A stretch of 64,000 nucleotides of DNA from Spirosoma linguale DSM 74 (GCA_000024525.1 CP001770.1:124001-188000), one strand, 5' to 3'; numbered from the stretch's first letter, positions 41,858-51,719 are shown. Made by a program: numbers and translations. Notes: generated by a model not told the origin, from the sequence alone.

Positions 41858-43399
41858 TTACTGGTAGGCTGATGCGCCCCGGATGTTTTCATGGCTGGGT
41901 ACTGAGCTGACAGGACTGGCATCGGAGAGCGTATCCAGCCCGCGTTCGATGATGGATCGGATGACTTTGTAGCTCACGCTCTGGTAGCACAACGCCCGTT
42001 GGCAGGCCCGCTCCAGACGTTCTCTACCCACTTTCTTTTCCAGACTTAGTACACCCTGGCACGACTTATAAGCCTGTTCGGGATGCGCCCGGCTCGTTAG
42101 GATGGCTTCGACGGCCTGCCGGGTTTGGGGGCCAATGCGGTCGGCCCGACGGACGAACGTCTCCGGGCTCCAGTCACTGATCCACTGATGGGCTGGGGGC
42201 AAATGCTCTTTGAGTGTCGAGTAATGGTACTGTCCCTGTAATCGCTGGTGAGTCGCAATACGCTGGTGCTGGCAGTAGACTTCAACGCTTGACGCCGTGT
42301 AGATCAGCCGTACCCACTGGCCGATGTAGCGATAGGGTACGCTGTAATAATGCTTGTCTTCTGACAGCAGTACATGGCCGTTTTTCTGAACCCGGCTCCC
42401 CGCATAGTGTTTGATGAGATAAGCCGTGTTGGGCAACCCCATCAAGTGCATTCGCTCCCGCTCCTCGAACTGCGACTGCCGACTATGGCCCCGGTTCTGA
42501 AAGCGCATTTGGTTGTGGGCGTCGAGTAAGGGGCGGATAGCCGCATTGAGATCGTCAAGTCGATGAAAGACCTCATTGCGCAGGGGAGCGTAGATGCGTC
42601 GATAGAGGATGTTGACGGCTCCTTCGACCAGAGCTTTGTCGCGGGGCTTACCGCTCCGGGCCGGCAGGATCGTCGTTTGATAATGGAGCGCAAAGTCAGC
42701 CAGCGTCTCATTGATCTGGGGTTCATAGCGATCCGAGCGAATCACAGCCGCTTTGAGGTTATCGGGCACGATGGCCGCTGGTACGCCCCCGAAGTAATGC
42801 AGGGCGTTTTGCAGGGCGGTGATGAAGTCCTCCTTGCGCTGAGTAGCCACTACCTGGGCGTAAGTGAGCTGACTGCAACCCAGCACGGCCACGAAGAACT
42901 CGACCGGCCTAACCTCCCCTGTTGTCTGGTCGACCAGCGAGAGCCGCTTGCCCGCAAAGTCGACGAAGAGTTTGTCGCCCGCTTTGTGCTCAATGTGCAT
43001 GCTGGTCTGCTGCCGCTGGCTCCAAAGCTGATAATAGTGGCAGAACTGCGTATACTGATAGCCGTTGGGATGTTCGGCTTTGTAATCCAGCCAAAGACTA
43101 TACCGGGTAACGCCGGGTCGGGTCAGTTCGCGGTCAATCTGAGCGAATCGTTGTTGAAGAATAGTTAGGGGGGCGTCGGGTGAGGGCGCAGGCGGACGAC
43201 TTTGTACCAGCTCATCCAACTGTTGGTCGGAGAGTTGCGGGAGGGAAAGCGTTGCCGGATCGGGAAGCATGCGCAGGTAGCCCCGGACGGTATTGCGAGC
43301 CAGGCCTAGCGAACGGGCAATATCCCGGATAGACTTATGTTGCTGCTGGAGAAGCAGAATCTGACGGAGTAGGTGCATAGGAAGACGCTGGTTGGCCAT
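41858..43399 (-). CDS. istA: IS21 transposase IstA
   Basis: The 513-residue transposase has an N-terminal helix-turn-helix (SIRDIARSLGLARNTVRGYL), a DDE core with KLFVDFAGKRL, IVPDNLKAAV and DKALVEGAVNILYRRI, and a C-terminal domain for end binding. The frame is intact and ATG at 43399 is the natural start. Confidence 0.95.
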   Translation of the reverse strand: MANQRLPMHLLRQILLLQQQHKSIRDIARSLGLARNTVRGYLRMLPDPATLSLPQLSDQQLDELVQSRPPAPSPDAPLTILQQRFAQIDRELTRPGVTRYSLWLDYKAEHPNGYQYTQFCHYYQLWSQRQQTSMHIEHKAGDKLFVDFAGKRLSLVDQTTGEVRPVEFFVAVLGCSQLTYAQVVATQRKEDFITALQNALHYFGGVPAAIVPDNLKAAVIRSDRYEPQINETLADFALHYQTTILPARSGKPRDKALVEGAVNILYRRIYAPLRNEVFHRLDDLNAAIRPLLDAHNQMRFQNRGHSRQSQFEERERMHLMGLPNTAYLIKHYAGSRVQKNGHVLLSEDKHYYSVPYRYIGQWVRLIYTASSVEVYCQHQRIATHQRLQGQYHYSTLKEHLPPAHQWISDWSPETFVRRADRIGPQTRQAVEAILTSRAHPEQAYKSCQGVLSLEKKVGRERLERACQRALCYQSVSYKVIRSIIERGLDTLSDASPVSSVPSHENIRGASAYQ

Positions 43400-45061
43400 A
43401 GGTTCGGAGGGTCAATTTGTTCCGAAACTACGGTGATTAGGCGGCTCCTGCTCAGCGGGCGGGGTGGGTCAGTTTGGCCCGAAATGGGTGGGTCAACTAC
43501 ATCCGAAACAGGTGGGTCAGTTTACTCCGAAATACACACTCAACAAGAAACTGGTCAAACTCCCCAAACTTTTTAAATCCTCTGACCTCTACTTGGAATT
43601 TTTCCATTTTGGCGATGAGCTTCGCCTGCTCTAAAGGCGGGGCATAGTCTACATACCTTAGGCTTACCAGAGCCCAGTTCATGTATTCATCAAAACAAGC
43701 ACGGGCTTTATTGTAGGCCTTCTCAGCGGGGGAACCTTGTCTTATCCAGGTAGTTAAGTTTACAAAAGCAGCATTGAGCTTGTTTTGGTATTCCAGCTTT
43801 TGGCCTTCCGGACCAATGAAATTGTGATTCAATTCGGTAAACACAATATTGCCGTCTTTAACATGAAGGGCTTCAGGGGAAAACTCCTTTTTCTCTACCT
43901 CGTTTCGATAAGGGAAGTTCACATGGGCTTGTACTTCTTTAAAGCCATTGTACTCAAACCAATTGGCCGACTGATTATTCCCCACCAGCGGGGAAAACAC
44001 AATTTTATACGAATTGTATGTTGTCTGCGGAAAGTTCTTTCCCAGCCAGGTTTGCATTTCCAGTACTCCGATTGAATCCCTATAGGCTCGTATGAGTTGG
44101 TTATAGAGAGACTGATGTTGTTTGAAGAACAGCCCGAACTTAGATTGGTCAGCGAAGTGCTGTAAGTCGGCAAGAAATGGCTTGAGGGTGTTCACACTCG
44201 TGAGCCTGTTGTAAACCTCACTGGGTACAATTTTTCCCTTAGCGTTAAATCTAAACGAGTAGGCATTCATCTTAATCGAAAAATACTCGACATAGCTACC
44301 TGACAAAATCGAATCTAGTTTTTTCACAACCGGCTCTTGATCATAGTGGCTAAACCAGTTGAGTACGGCTTGGTAGTAAGCCGTATTTTTAACCACTAGT
44401 CCCGTCTTACTTTTACCGGTATTGGTCAAGGCAATAATGATATTAACCAATTCATACACGGCGGGTATTTCAACAAGCGTTTTTCCTTGGTGCGATTTGA
44501 TGTACTCGCTGGAGAAATTAACGGCTGACTGGACCGTTTTCACTTGGGTGAAGGCACTATCTTTGTCATTCACTATAATGACAAAAGAATATGTTTTGCC
44601 CATCTCCACGCTCAATTGAAGCGAATCCACATCGGTAATGAAGGTGACCAGCTTATGCTTCTGGTTAATGGCCATTGGCGCTTCGTAGACGTCGGGGTTT
44701 ACTTTTGGGTCTATATTCCAGCGACCTTTTCTGAAATCATCGCCATCTCGTATCGAAATGTTATATGTATGGGACTTGAGTACGGGTATGTTCTGACTAA
44801 AGCTAGGGGAGGCATTGACCAAAACCAGCAGCAGCGAACAACATCTTATCACTTGCATCATTAGCAGCCGGTAGACTAATCTCATAAGAACAATCGAAGT
44901 AAATACGAGATAAGGACGTTGATTACAGCTCAACGTTGCTTGCTGGAATTCTATTATTTGGTGTGTAATTAGGAAAGCAACTCGCTGCTATAAATACCAT
45001 TCATAATCAAGGGGCTTGTTTTACCAAATTCTCATAAAAGGCTCCCAAGTGAAATGAGGTA

Positions 45062-45358
45062 GGTTTCATGTATCTGCTTCTTAAATCGGGCGTTTGAAGA
45101 TATGCTTTCGTAACAGTTATTTTGGGCCTAATATTGGCATAACCAAACAAAGAGGTGGCTGGCCTCTGTCGGCAAATTTCCGACCGCTTGTGTCCGAAAA
45201 ATTAATTGGGTATCTCAAGAGAAGTAAGGTGTATCGTAATAATCATCTCACAGAAAAGCCTTGTCCGTTGAATATGGATGTGACTTTAACTTACTGAGAA
45301 GCGAACTGGTGTATTCGCCTGATTCAAAATACCGATGTATTTATGGACGATTTTCGTA
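45062..45358 (+). repeat. Dispersed element, copy 2
   Basis: It begins with the leader segment (45062-45103) also seen at 5717-5762, continues with CCAAACAAAGAGGTGGCTGG, then a reading frame SEKLIGYLKRSKVYRNNHLT, EKPCPLNMDV and a TGA at the same place as in copy 1 (4390-4775). Beyond the TGA similarity continues as ANWCIRLIQNTDVFMDDF. The GC-rich insert of copy 1 is absent. Next to it lies AT-rich sequence and an IS. Confidence 0.6.
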
Positions 45359-45628
45359 ACTTCAATATCTATATAAATGACTCATTATTAGTTAAATACA
45401 ATAAAAATAGTATAGTTAAACAGTTCTTTTATTAAACGATTTCAGAGCAAGTCGATTACAGTCAATCTTGAGCGGAATTATTAACTAATAGTCGATTGCG
45501 AATTACACAAATAAGGGTTGAAGTCATTTGAGTGGATCACAAATTAAATAGTATCTATAGGAAATCTGCTTTCTAACGTGCTTTAATTACAGCCACTTAA
45601 AAAAGTGTCGCTTCTATTCAGTTATATA
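45359..45628. other. AT-rich intergenic spacer
   Basis: These 270 bases are strongly AT-rich with no frame of note. I see no gene or RNA in them. The left target repeat ATATA of the next IS lies at 45624-45628. Confidence 0.6.
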
Positions 45629-46677
45629 TAGGACTTACGCAAACATCTAAATCGCTGTGATACGTGGATTTGATAATTCAAGTGTCAGATAAGTCGTGAA
45701 TAGATCGGAGTGAAGTTGGTAAACCGTTTTAAGAGCTTGCTTGGCTTTAAGTGTAAGCGAAACCCAAGCGTGGTAGCAACACGCTAAGTGGTTTCGTTGG
45801 GCATAAGCCTTTCGACATTGGCACCGCTCCGAACCTGTGAGTTGTTTGAAACTACGATGAAACTCCTCAATTTGCCAACGGACAGCATTGCTATTTTCAG
45901 CAACGAACCGGTTTGTAGTTACCTGTAAGTCATTCGTAATAAGCCATTCAATGCCGCCGTTTGGGGCGACTATCTTGAACAGACGAACTAGAAAGGGTAA
46001 TTCTTTAAGTTTAACGGATAAGCCAGTTCGTTCATCAGCATCTGACCAAACCAGGTCATCCAGATGCTGGTAACCAGTGTCTCGATTGAGGGAAATCATC
46101 CGGTTGCTCTTCAGTGTAGTGAAGAATGTCCAACCAGAGCGGTGAATTAGTTTAAGATTATCGACCGAAGCGTACCAACTGTCGAAAAGTACAGTTCTAG
46201 CTTTGAGGTGTTTGTGGGTAATAGCCCGCCGAAACATGTCCTGGAAGTGGTCATTTTTCGTCTTGTTGTCGGTATCAGGGTGATAGATCCGATAATCAAT
46301 GGGCAAAAAATCACCCTCATTTCCTGTGGAATGGACAAGATTAACCAAATTAATGCCGTTGATGGTAGCATGCTCATTGCCAGAGTATTGCCGTTTGGCT
46401 AAATCAATAAACCGCGCATATCGTTTATCCTGAACACTATCATCAACTAATAAAAAGGAATCTGCTTTGTCGTTTAAATGTGGTTCAACTAATGCCCACA
46501 AATGCCCTGAATGAAAGCGTTCCGATTTCAGAAAGCGGTTAACCATATCGTGGCTTACCTGGTCTTTGTGATCGGCCATGTGCGTGCAGGTATAATTAAA
46601 TGGGGTACTGATGAGATATTCAACGTAATCCTTTTTGCTAATCATGCACTAAGTTAGTCTCTGGTGCGTAAGTCCTA
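45629..46677 (-). mobile_element. IS4/IS701-like insertion sequence (1049 bp)
   Basis: Terminal inverted repeats TAGGACTTACGCA are exact at both ends (45629-45641 and 46665-46677). ATATA flanks both (45624-45628 and 46678-46682), a possible 5-bp target duplication, although the region is AT-rich. One transposase gene fills the element. It looks complete. Confidence 0.85.
45647..46645 (-). CDS. IS4/IS701-superfamily transposase
   Basis: The 332-residue DDE transposase has FLLVDDSVQDKRYA (first Asp), TVLFDSWYASVDNL (second Asp) and RWQIEEFHRSFKQLTG (Glu in the W-x-IE-x-FH-x-x-K context). This layout is that of the IS4 superfamily group that includes IS701. The frame is intact and the gene ends 18 bases inside the left terminal repeat. 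Confidence 0.92.
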   Translation of the reverse strand: MISKKDYVEYLISTPFNYTCTHMADHKDQVSHDMVNRFLKSERFHSGHLWALVEPHLNDKADSFLLVDDSVQDKRYARFIDLAKRQYSGNEHATINGINLVNLVHSTGNEGDFLPIDYRIYHPDTDNKTKNDHFQDMFRRAITHKHLKARTVLFDSWYASVDNLKLIHRSGWTFFTTLKSNRMISLNRDTGYQHLDDLVWSDADERTGLSVKLKELPFLVRLFKIVAPNGGIEWLITNDLQVTTNRFVAENSNAVRWQIEEFHRSFKQLTGSERCQCRKAYAQRNHLACCYHAWVSLTLKAKQALKTVYQLHSDLFTTYLTLELSNPRITAI

Positions 46678-46731
46678 ATATAGTAAACTTATTTTGCTTC
46701 ATTGCATATACCAATCCATCTACTTACTCGC

Positions 46732-47790
46732 ATGCGTTATCTGTTATTATTTTTATGGCAGGGTTGGTTTCTTTCTGCTACCTGTCAGCCTTCCACTCCC
46801 CAAAAAGTCGCCTTGGGACATCTTCCCGTTGTTCAGGCTGATGCAAAAGGCACAATGCATCTGGTTTATGGATTGGATTCAACGATCTACTATACTACAG
46901 CAAACAGCTCCACGGACTCCTTTAAACTTCCTTCCCGGGTAGCTACCCTGTCAAATTTAGTGGCCGGGGCCAAGCGTGGCCCACAACTGGCTATCACGGA
47001 TCAGTTTATTGTGATAACCGCCGTTAACCGGCAAGGTGATATTTATGCGTACTCGCTCAACCGAGCTACAAATCAGTGGTCACCAGCCGTACAGGTTAAT
47101 GATGTACCCGAGATCGCCAAAGAAGGCTTTCAAGCCATCGCCGGTAGTGGCAATGGCTTGTTCCATGCCGCCTGGCTTGACCTGCGTGACGATAAGAAGA
47201 ATAAAATTGTCGGTGCCTCTTCCCGGGATGGGGGGCGCACCTGGTCCAAAAATCAGGTTATCTATAGATCGCCTGATGGCACCGTTTGCGAGTGCTGTAA
47301 GGTTTCACTTGCCGCTAAAAATAATGATGTATATGTACAGTTCCGCAATTGGCTGGGTGGTTCACGTGACTTACATCTGATTCACTCGACGGATGGCGGC
47401 AAGACCTACGCTCCTGCCCAAAAACTGGGTACGGGCACCTGGAAATTAACGGCTTGTCCGATGGATGGGGGCGCGGTCGTTCTTTCAGCAGCAGGTCAGC
47501 CCATTACTGCCTGGCGACGTGAAAATAACCTATATACATGTTTACCCGGTGAGCCAGAGCAATCGATTACCACGGGGCGCAACATAACCTTAGCTGCTGG
47601 AACAGCACAACCCGTATTAGCTTGGGATGAGGGAGGCATCATTTGGGTTAAATCAGCGGCTAATCCAACACTCCAGGTTGGTAAAGGTCAGATGCCCAGT
47701 ATTGCCGTTGCGGGCCAAACCGTAATGTGCGTCTGGGAGTCAGAGGGGCAGGTGATGATGGCCACAACTAATTTACGCCCTAAGCCGTAA
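46732..47790 (+). CDS. Sialidase-like BNR-repeat exported protein
   Basis: The 352-residue product has a signal peptide (MRYLLLFLWQGWFLSATCQ) and Asp-box repeats (SRDGGRTWSKN; STDGGKTYAP) of a six-bladed propeller fold. It also has a Cys-rich stretch, DGTVCECCKVSLA, unusual for a sialidase. Catalytic residues of true sialidases are not obvious, so the family name only describes the fold. It starts 55 bases after the IS end and precedes the copper locus. Confidence 0.75.
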   Translation: MRYLLLFLWQGWFLSATCQPSTPQKVALGHLPVVQADAKGTMHLVYGLDSTIYYTTANSSTDSFKLPSRVATLSNLVAGAKRGPQLAITDQFIVITAVNRQGDIYAYSLNRATNQWSPAVQVNDVPEIAKEGFQAIAGSGNGLFHAAWLDLRDDKKNKIVGASSRDGGRTWSKNQVIYRSPDGTVCECCKVSLAAKNNDVYVQFRNWLGGSRDLHLIHSTDGGKTYAPAQKLGTGTWKLTACPMDGGAVVLSAAGQPITAWRRENNLYTCLPGEPEQSITTGRNITLAAGTAQPVLAWDEGGIIWVKSAANPTLQVGKGQMPSIAVAGQTVMCVWESEGQVMMATTNLRPKP

Positions 47791-47851
47791 GCATGAACTG
47801 GCAAGCTCCACCAGGTTTTAACCCGATGGAACTTGTTCGCTCTACAATTTA

Positions 47852-48220
47852 TTAAGCCGCCATTGCGTGGGCACCCTGAGCCATTTTACGGCATTCCTCA
47901 GCGCATTTCCGACAAGCTTCGGCGCACTGTCGGCAATGATCCATGTGGTCAGCATGTTTTCCGCACTCGGTAGCACAGGCTTCACAAAGGTGGGCGCAAA
48001 GCTGACAGACATCAGCTGCATGGGGACTACCACTGGCCATGAAAGCGACGGCCATATAACAAATCCTGGCGCAATCGCGGTCGAGCCGAATGCAGTTGAC
48101 CATCATTTTTACATCCACTTCGCCTAAACAGGCTTCGGCGCAGGCATCACAGCTTACGGCGCAGTCCTGGCAGGCTTCGATACATTCCTGAAAATGTTGG
48201 GGGGCTAAGGCAGTTTCCAT
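47852..48220 (-). CDS. Four-helix-bundle copper-storage protein (Csp-like)
   Basis: The 122-residue protein is packed with cysteines in helical heptads (CIEACQDCAVSCDACAEAC; CQLCAHLCEACATECGKH; CRQCAEACRKCAEECRKM), as in Csp proteins, which store Cu(I) inside a four-helix bundle. There is no obvious signal peptide, so it is likely cytosolic. It is divergent from the plus-strand copper locus that starts at 48400. Confidence 0.93.
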   Translation of the reverse strand: METALAPQHFQECIEACQDCAVSCDACAEACLGEVDVKMMVNCIRLDRDCARICYMAVAFMASGSPHAADVCQLCAHLCEACATECGKHADHMDHCRQCAEACRKCAEECRKMAQGAHAMAA

Positions 48221-48399
48221 ACAAACAGAGGTTTTGGTTATCAGTTAGATTAACTGATTCAACGTCGATAGGTTGAGTGGGTTAATTCCGTTCGCTAAGG
48301 ATAGGGCTCACTTCTATAAATTTTGTAAAGGCTACACGGAATCCTGTAAATCATCTGTTTAGAAAAGCGATTACCTTTGTTCCGGTAATCGTGTGTTCA

Positions 48400-48846
48400 A
48401 TGCCAAAATCCCTACATACCCGTCTATTTTGCTGCTGGCTGGCCCTTCTGGTTTTGGTAAGCAGTATGGGCTTTGGTATGGTGGAACACTGGTGTCAGAT
48501 GCGCGGCCACTCGAAGACCCTGCTGGCAGTTCAGAAAAATTGCCCCAAACACTGTCTGGCTGACGAACCATCAGTTCCGGCAACGGGCGAACCGGTCGTT
48601 AAAAGAGTACCCTGCTGTAAGACAACGCTCAGCTATGAACACCTCGATGTGAGCAGCTTCGTGGCCGACTATCACCCGCATCAGGCTCCCCAGCCAGCGG
48701 ATTTTCTACCCAATCCCCAATTTCAGCTTCTGCTGGCGGCTCTGCTGCCCTTCCCTTCGGCTGAACCCGTTTCTTCGTTTGCCGACACCCCACTTCATCG
48801 AACGGGTCGGTTTCGTCTGACTTCCCACTGTACCTGGCTTATTTGA
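48400..48846 (+). CDS. HYC_CC_PP-family envelope protein
   Basis: The 148-residue protein has a signal-like N-terminus (LFCCWLALLVLVSSMGFGMVEHWCQMRGH). It also contains the Cys motif VKRVPCCKTTLSYE that gives the family its HYC_CC_PP name, as far as I recall; here the region around HWC and CC is visible. Such proteins sit before copper-efflux genes in Bacteroidota, so Cu sensing or binding is likely. A -7-like box TACCTTTG lies at 48372-48379. ATG at 48400 is preferred. Confidence 0.75.
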   Translation: MPKSLHTRLFCCWLALLVLVSSMGFGMVEHWCQMRGHSKTLLAVQKNCPKHCLADEPSVPATGEPVVKRVPCCKTTLSYEHLDVSSFVADYHPHQAPQPADFLPNPQFQLLLAALLPFPSAEPVSSFADTPLHRTGRFRLTSHCTWLI

Positions 48847-49072
48847 GCCAACGATTCATGTCGCTACTCGCTGGCGGACGGATTTGAACGTCCCGGTCAG
48901 TGGGTTTTCTGTGCGACTCTGTTAAGCGGGGTCCCCTGCTCATGCGACCAGCGGCTATACCGGCCGAGGTGCTCCTTATGTTTTGATCCTGTCTAAGCTG
49001 AGCGGTTTCTATGCTAAGGAACCTAGCTTTCGGTCAGCTGTCAGACATCATTTTCACAACCTATCTTTTCCA

Positions 49073-50164
49073 ATGAACAACCAAACTACCGGACGGGCGC
49101 TGGCTATAGCAGCCTTATTGATGCTGGGCGTATCTGCCTGCAACACGCATGACATGTCATCCATGCAACCTGAACTAAATATTAACTACCCGGCTGCCTA
49201 CGTAGTCAATGCTGAAGGGAATAGCCTGTCGGTTATTGATCTGGCTGGTCAGCAGGTGAAAGAAACGATCGCGTTTGGCGAAGCCTCAGGTGGACACAGT
49301 ACTATGTCAATGACCGACATGGTCATGTGGCCCCATCACATTTACCTATCCCCCGATGGCAGCAAGTTGGGCGTTGGGGTACCCGGCATGGACCTCAGTG
49401 CGGGCCACGCCGGGGGCACATCAGGCATGACCGGTCGGGTGCTGGTGGTAGACCCTAAGACGGGTGCGACGACGGTCAACCAGCAAACACCGGTGATGAA
49501 CCATAACGCCGTGTTTTCGCCCGACGGCTCCGAAATATGGACCTCCCAGATGGATGATGCCGGCAAGGTACTGGTGTATAATGCAACTACAATGGCATTG
49601 AAGAATACCATCGCTGTGGGTATGGAACCCGCCGAAGTAACAATGTCGGCGAACGGTCAATACGCATTCGTGGCCAATGGCATGAGCAATACGGTCACGG
49701 TCATCAAGGTCGCCGACAAGTCGGTTACCAAGACGATTCCGGTTGGCGATGACCCGGTTGGCGCGTGGCCCGGAGCCGATGGCAGGATGTATGTAGACAA
49801 TGAAAAAGGCCAAAGCATCAGCGTGATCGACGTAGCGAGTTTAACCGTTGTGGAAACGATTAAGCTGGGTTTCACGCCTGGCTACGCAGCGTACCATGCC
49901 ACCCGTAACGAACTCTGGGTCAGTCAGGCCGGAACAGGTAATAAGGTCTCTATTTTCGAGCGTATGAATGGTAGCTGGATGAAGATGAGTGAAATTCAGA
50001 CGGGCCTCGACGCGCACGCCATTGCCTTCACCAAAGATGGCGCAACCGCTTACGTCACCAATCAAGGGGCGGCTACGGTATCCGTCGTAGACGTGGCCAA
50101 ACGGACCAAATCGAAAGACATCCCGGTAGGCAAAAAACCCAATGGTATCGTTCTCAAATACTAA
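49073..50164 (+). CDS. YncE-like beta-propeller lipoprotein
   Basis: The 363-residue product has a lipobox (LLMLGVSACNT), and seven-bladed propeller repeats of the form GNSLSVIDLAG, GRVLVVDPKTGA, GKVLVYNATTMA, TVIKVADKSVTKTIPVGDDP, ISVIDVASLTVVETIKL, TVSVVDVAKRTKSKDIPVG. Met- and His-rich stretches (HDMSSMQP; GGHSTMSMTDMVMWPHH; MDLSAGHAGGTSGM) suggest Cu binding. It resembles YncE/cytochrome-D1-like propellers. ATG at 49073 starts the signal. Confidence 0.8.
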   Translation: MNNQTTGRALAIAALLMLGVSACNTHDMSSMQPELNINYPAAYVVNAEGNSLSVIDLAGQQVKETIAFGEASGGHSTMSMTDMVMWPHHIYLSPDGSKLGVGVPGMDLSAGHAGGTSGMTGRVLVVDPKTGATTVNQQTPVMNHNAVFSPDGSEIWTSQMDDAGKVLVYNATTMALKNTIAVGMEPAEVTMSANGQYAFVANGMSNTVTVIKVADKSVTKTIPVGDDPVGAWPGADGRMYVDNEKGQSISVIDVASLTVVETIKLGFTPGYAAYHATRNELWVSQAGTGNKVSIFERMNGSWMKMSEIQTGLDAHAIAFTKDGATAYVTNQGAATVSVVDVAKRTKSKDIPVGKKPNGIVLKY

Positions 50165-50172
50165 ATCTTACC

Positions 50173-51036
50173 ATGAACCCACTAAGTAAACCCACCGCCT
50201 TTGTTGCGCTCCTGACCGGACTGCTGGCACAACCAACGCTGGCGCAACTGAGCTTACCAGAACCCTCCCCATCAGCATCGATCAAACAGAAAATCGGTTT
50301 TACTGACCTGACCATTGACTATTCGCGACCGGCAGTAAAGGGCCGCACCATTTTTGGCAAGCTGGTTCCTTATGGCGAGTTGTGGCGCACCGGCGCGTCG
50401 GATGCCACGATCCTGACCAGTACCGATCCGATGACCGTAGGCGGAAAACTGCTGCCCGCTGGCAAGTATTCGCTCTTCACCATCCCAACCCGCACCGAAT
50501 GGACGGTGATCCTGAACTCGTACACGGAAGGGCATGGCACGGCGGGGTACGAAGCCAAGAACGATGTGCTGCGGTTTACGGTCAAACCAGACTCGTCCGT
50601 GCGGTTTTATGAGTCGTTTACCATCGAGGTGCAGGATTTGGTAAAGAATCAGGCCAATCTGTACCTGACATGGGCTAATACGTCGGTGCATTTTCCGCTC
50701 GTGAGCAACGCTGACGAGCGCATTACGGCAGACATCCTAAAACGTACGGCAGCCGCCACCGATGAGGAGTCGGGCGTATTTTACCAGTCGGCTCTGTATT
50801 ATTTCGACACAAACAAGGATGCCAAACAGGCCTTGACGTGGGCCACCAAAGCGGCCACCGGCAAACCGGCGTTCAATTACCTGCATCTGCAAGCCAAGCT
50901 GCTGGCAATGACAGGTGACTACAAAGCGGCCATTGCTGCGGCCCGGAAGTCAGCAGAATTAGCCGCCGAGAAGAAGTTTGCCGAGTACGTTACGCTCAAT
51001 AAGCAGCTCATTGCTGAGTGGGAAAAGAAATTGTAA
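50173..51036 (+). CDS. DUF2911 exported protein
   Basis: The 287-residue protein has a signal peptide (VALLTGLLAQPTLAQ) and the DUF2911 motifs QKIGFTDLTIDYSRPAVKGRTIFG, YGELWRTGASDATILTS and EWTVILNSYTEGHGTAGYE. The C-terminal 100 residues are helical (TPR-like). Function unknown. It begins 8 bases after the propeller gene. Confidence 0.88.
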   Translation: MNPLSKPTAFVALLTGLLAQPTLAQLSLPEPSPSASIKQKIGFTDLTIDYSRPAVKGRTIFGKLVPYGELWRTGASDATILTSTDPMTVGGKLLPAGKYSLFTIPTRTEWTVILNSYTEGHGTAGYEAKNDVLRFTVKPDSSVRFYESFTIEVQDLVKNQANLYLTWANTSVHFPLVSNADERITADILKRTAAATDEESGVFYQSALYYFDTNKDAKQALTWATKAATGKPAFNYLHLQAKLLAMTGDYKAAIAAARKSAELAAEKKFAEYVTLNKQLIAEWEKKL

Positions 51037-51039
51037 ACC

Positions 51040-51699
51040 ATGAAACCGGCCACTGCTTCGTACAAACCCGCCTTGCGCTGGAACGGCTTAACCCGGTATT
51101 ATGACCGGCTAATGGCGCTAACCATGCAGGAAGAACACGTTCGGACGCTACTGCTTGAACCAATTCAGGACAGCAAGCCCAGGTACATCCTTGACGTGGG
51201 GTGTGGCACGGGTACACAGGCCATGTTATTGCATCGGCAGTTTCCTAGAGCTAGTGTGTTTGGGTTGGATGGTGATGAAACGATTCTGGCTATTGCCCAA
51301 CAAAAGCAGGCGGTGATAGGTTGGCCGCTCACGCTGGATCGAGGCCTGTCAACAGCAATGCCCTATCCCCAGGATAGCATGGACATCATTACCTGTAGCC
51401 TTCTGCTGCACCACCTGTCTGATGCGGATAAACGGCAATCGATTTTGGAGATGCATCGGGTATTGTCACCGGGAGGTGTATTAATGCTGGCGGATTGGGG
51501 CAAGCCGGCCAATGATTTTATGAGGTTGTTGTTTTACGGGCTTCAGTTCTTTGACGGGTTCGATACAACCAGAGCTAACGTAGCGGGACTTCTACCGAAT
51601 ATGCTCTATAATGGGGGTTTTCGTCAGATTACTCAGACCAGTCAAGTCAACACGCTTTTTGGAACACTGGCTTTGCACTACGCAGTAAAGCCAGCCTAA
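51040..51699 (+). CDS. Class I SAM-dependent methyltransferase
   Basis: This 219-residue protein has the SAM-binding motif ILDVGCGTGTQAMLLHRQ near residue 48, an acidic loop (FGLDGDETIL), the motif DIITCSLLLHHLSD and LSPGGVLMLADWGKP. The substrate cannot be told. It begins 3 bases after the DUF2911 gene, so it is co-transcribed. Confidence 0.9.
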   Translation: MKPATASYKPALRWNGLTRYYDRLMALTMQEEHVRTLLLEPIQDSKPRYILDVGCGTGTQAMLLHRQFPRASVFGLDGDETILAIAQQKQAVIGWPLTLDRGLSTAMPYPQDSMDIITCSLLLHHLSDADKRQSILEMHRVLSPGGVLMLADWGKPANDFMRLLFYGLQFFDGFDTTRANVAGLLPNMLYNGGFRQITQTSQVNTLFGTLALHYAVKPA

Positions 51700-51719
51700 T
51701 TGCTTAAACAACGAATAGT

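Larger units (their letters stand above)
40978..43537 (-). mobile_element. IS21-family insertion sequence (2560 bp)
   Basis: The element carries istA and istB on the minus strand. Its ends contain multiple copies of a TTTCGG-AG-x-AAACTGACCCACC-type repeat: two on the left (40982-41030) and at least three on the right (43460-43530), which is usual for IS21. A 6-bp direct repeat, ACTCAA, flanks it (40972-40977 and 43538-43543), proven by restoration of the interrupted gene frame. It appears complete and recent. Confidence 0.9.
40892..44885 (-). pseudogene. DUF4932-like exported protein, split by IS21
   Basis: The 5' part (44885 to 43538) has a signal peptide (VIRCCSLLLVLVNASPSFSQ) and runs to FDQFLV, after which the frame enters the IS21 end and stops as an artificial tail (ECVFRSKLTHLFRM). 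The 3' part lies beyond the element at 40977 to 40892. Removing the element and one copy of ACTCAA joins the frame exactly: FLV-E-LYKKRNKGQVVADLYPQIVDWFVKNK-stop. The protein resembles DUF4932 (with HIS-containing Zn-peptidase-like core NFIGPEG). It was therefore intact before the insertion. Confidence 0.85.

Noticed and set aside
4390..45358. Recoding of the shared TGA (for example selenocysteine) in the dispersed element
   Set aside because: No selenocysteine insertion element or selenoprotein genes are visible; shared descent of a stop or pseudogene is simpler.
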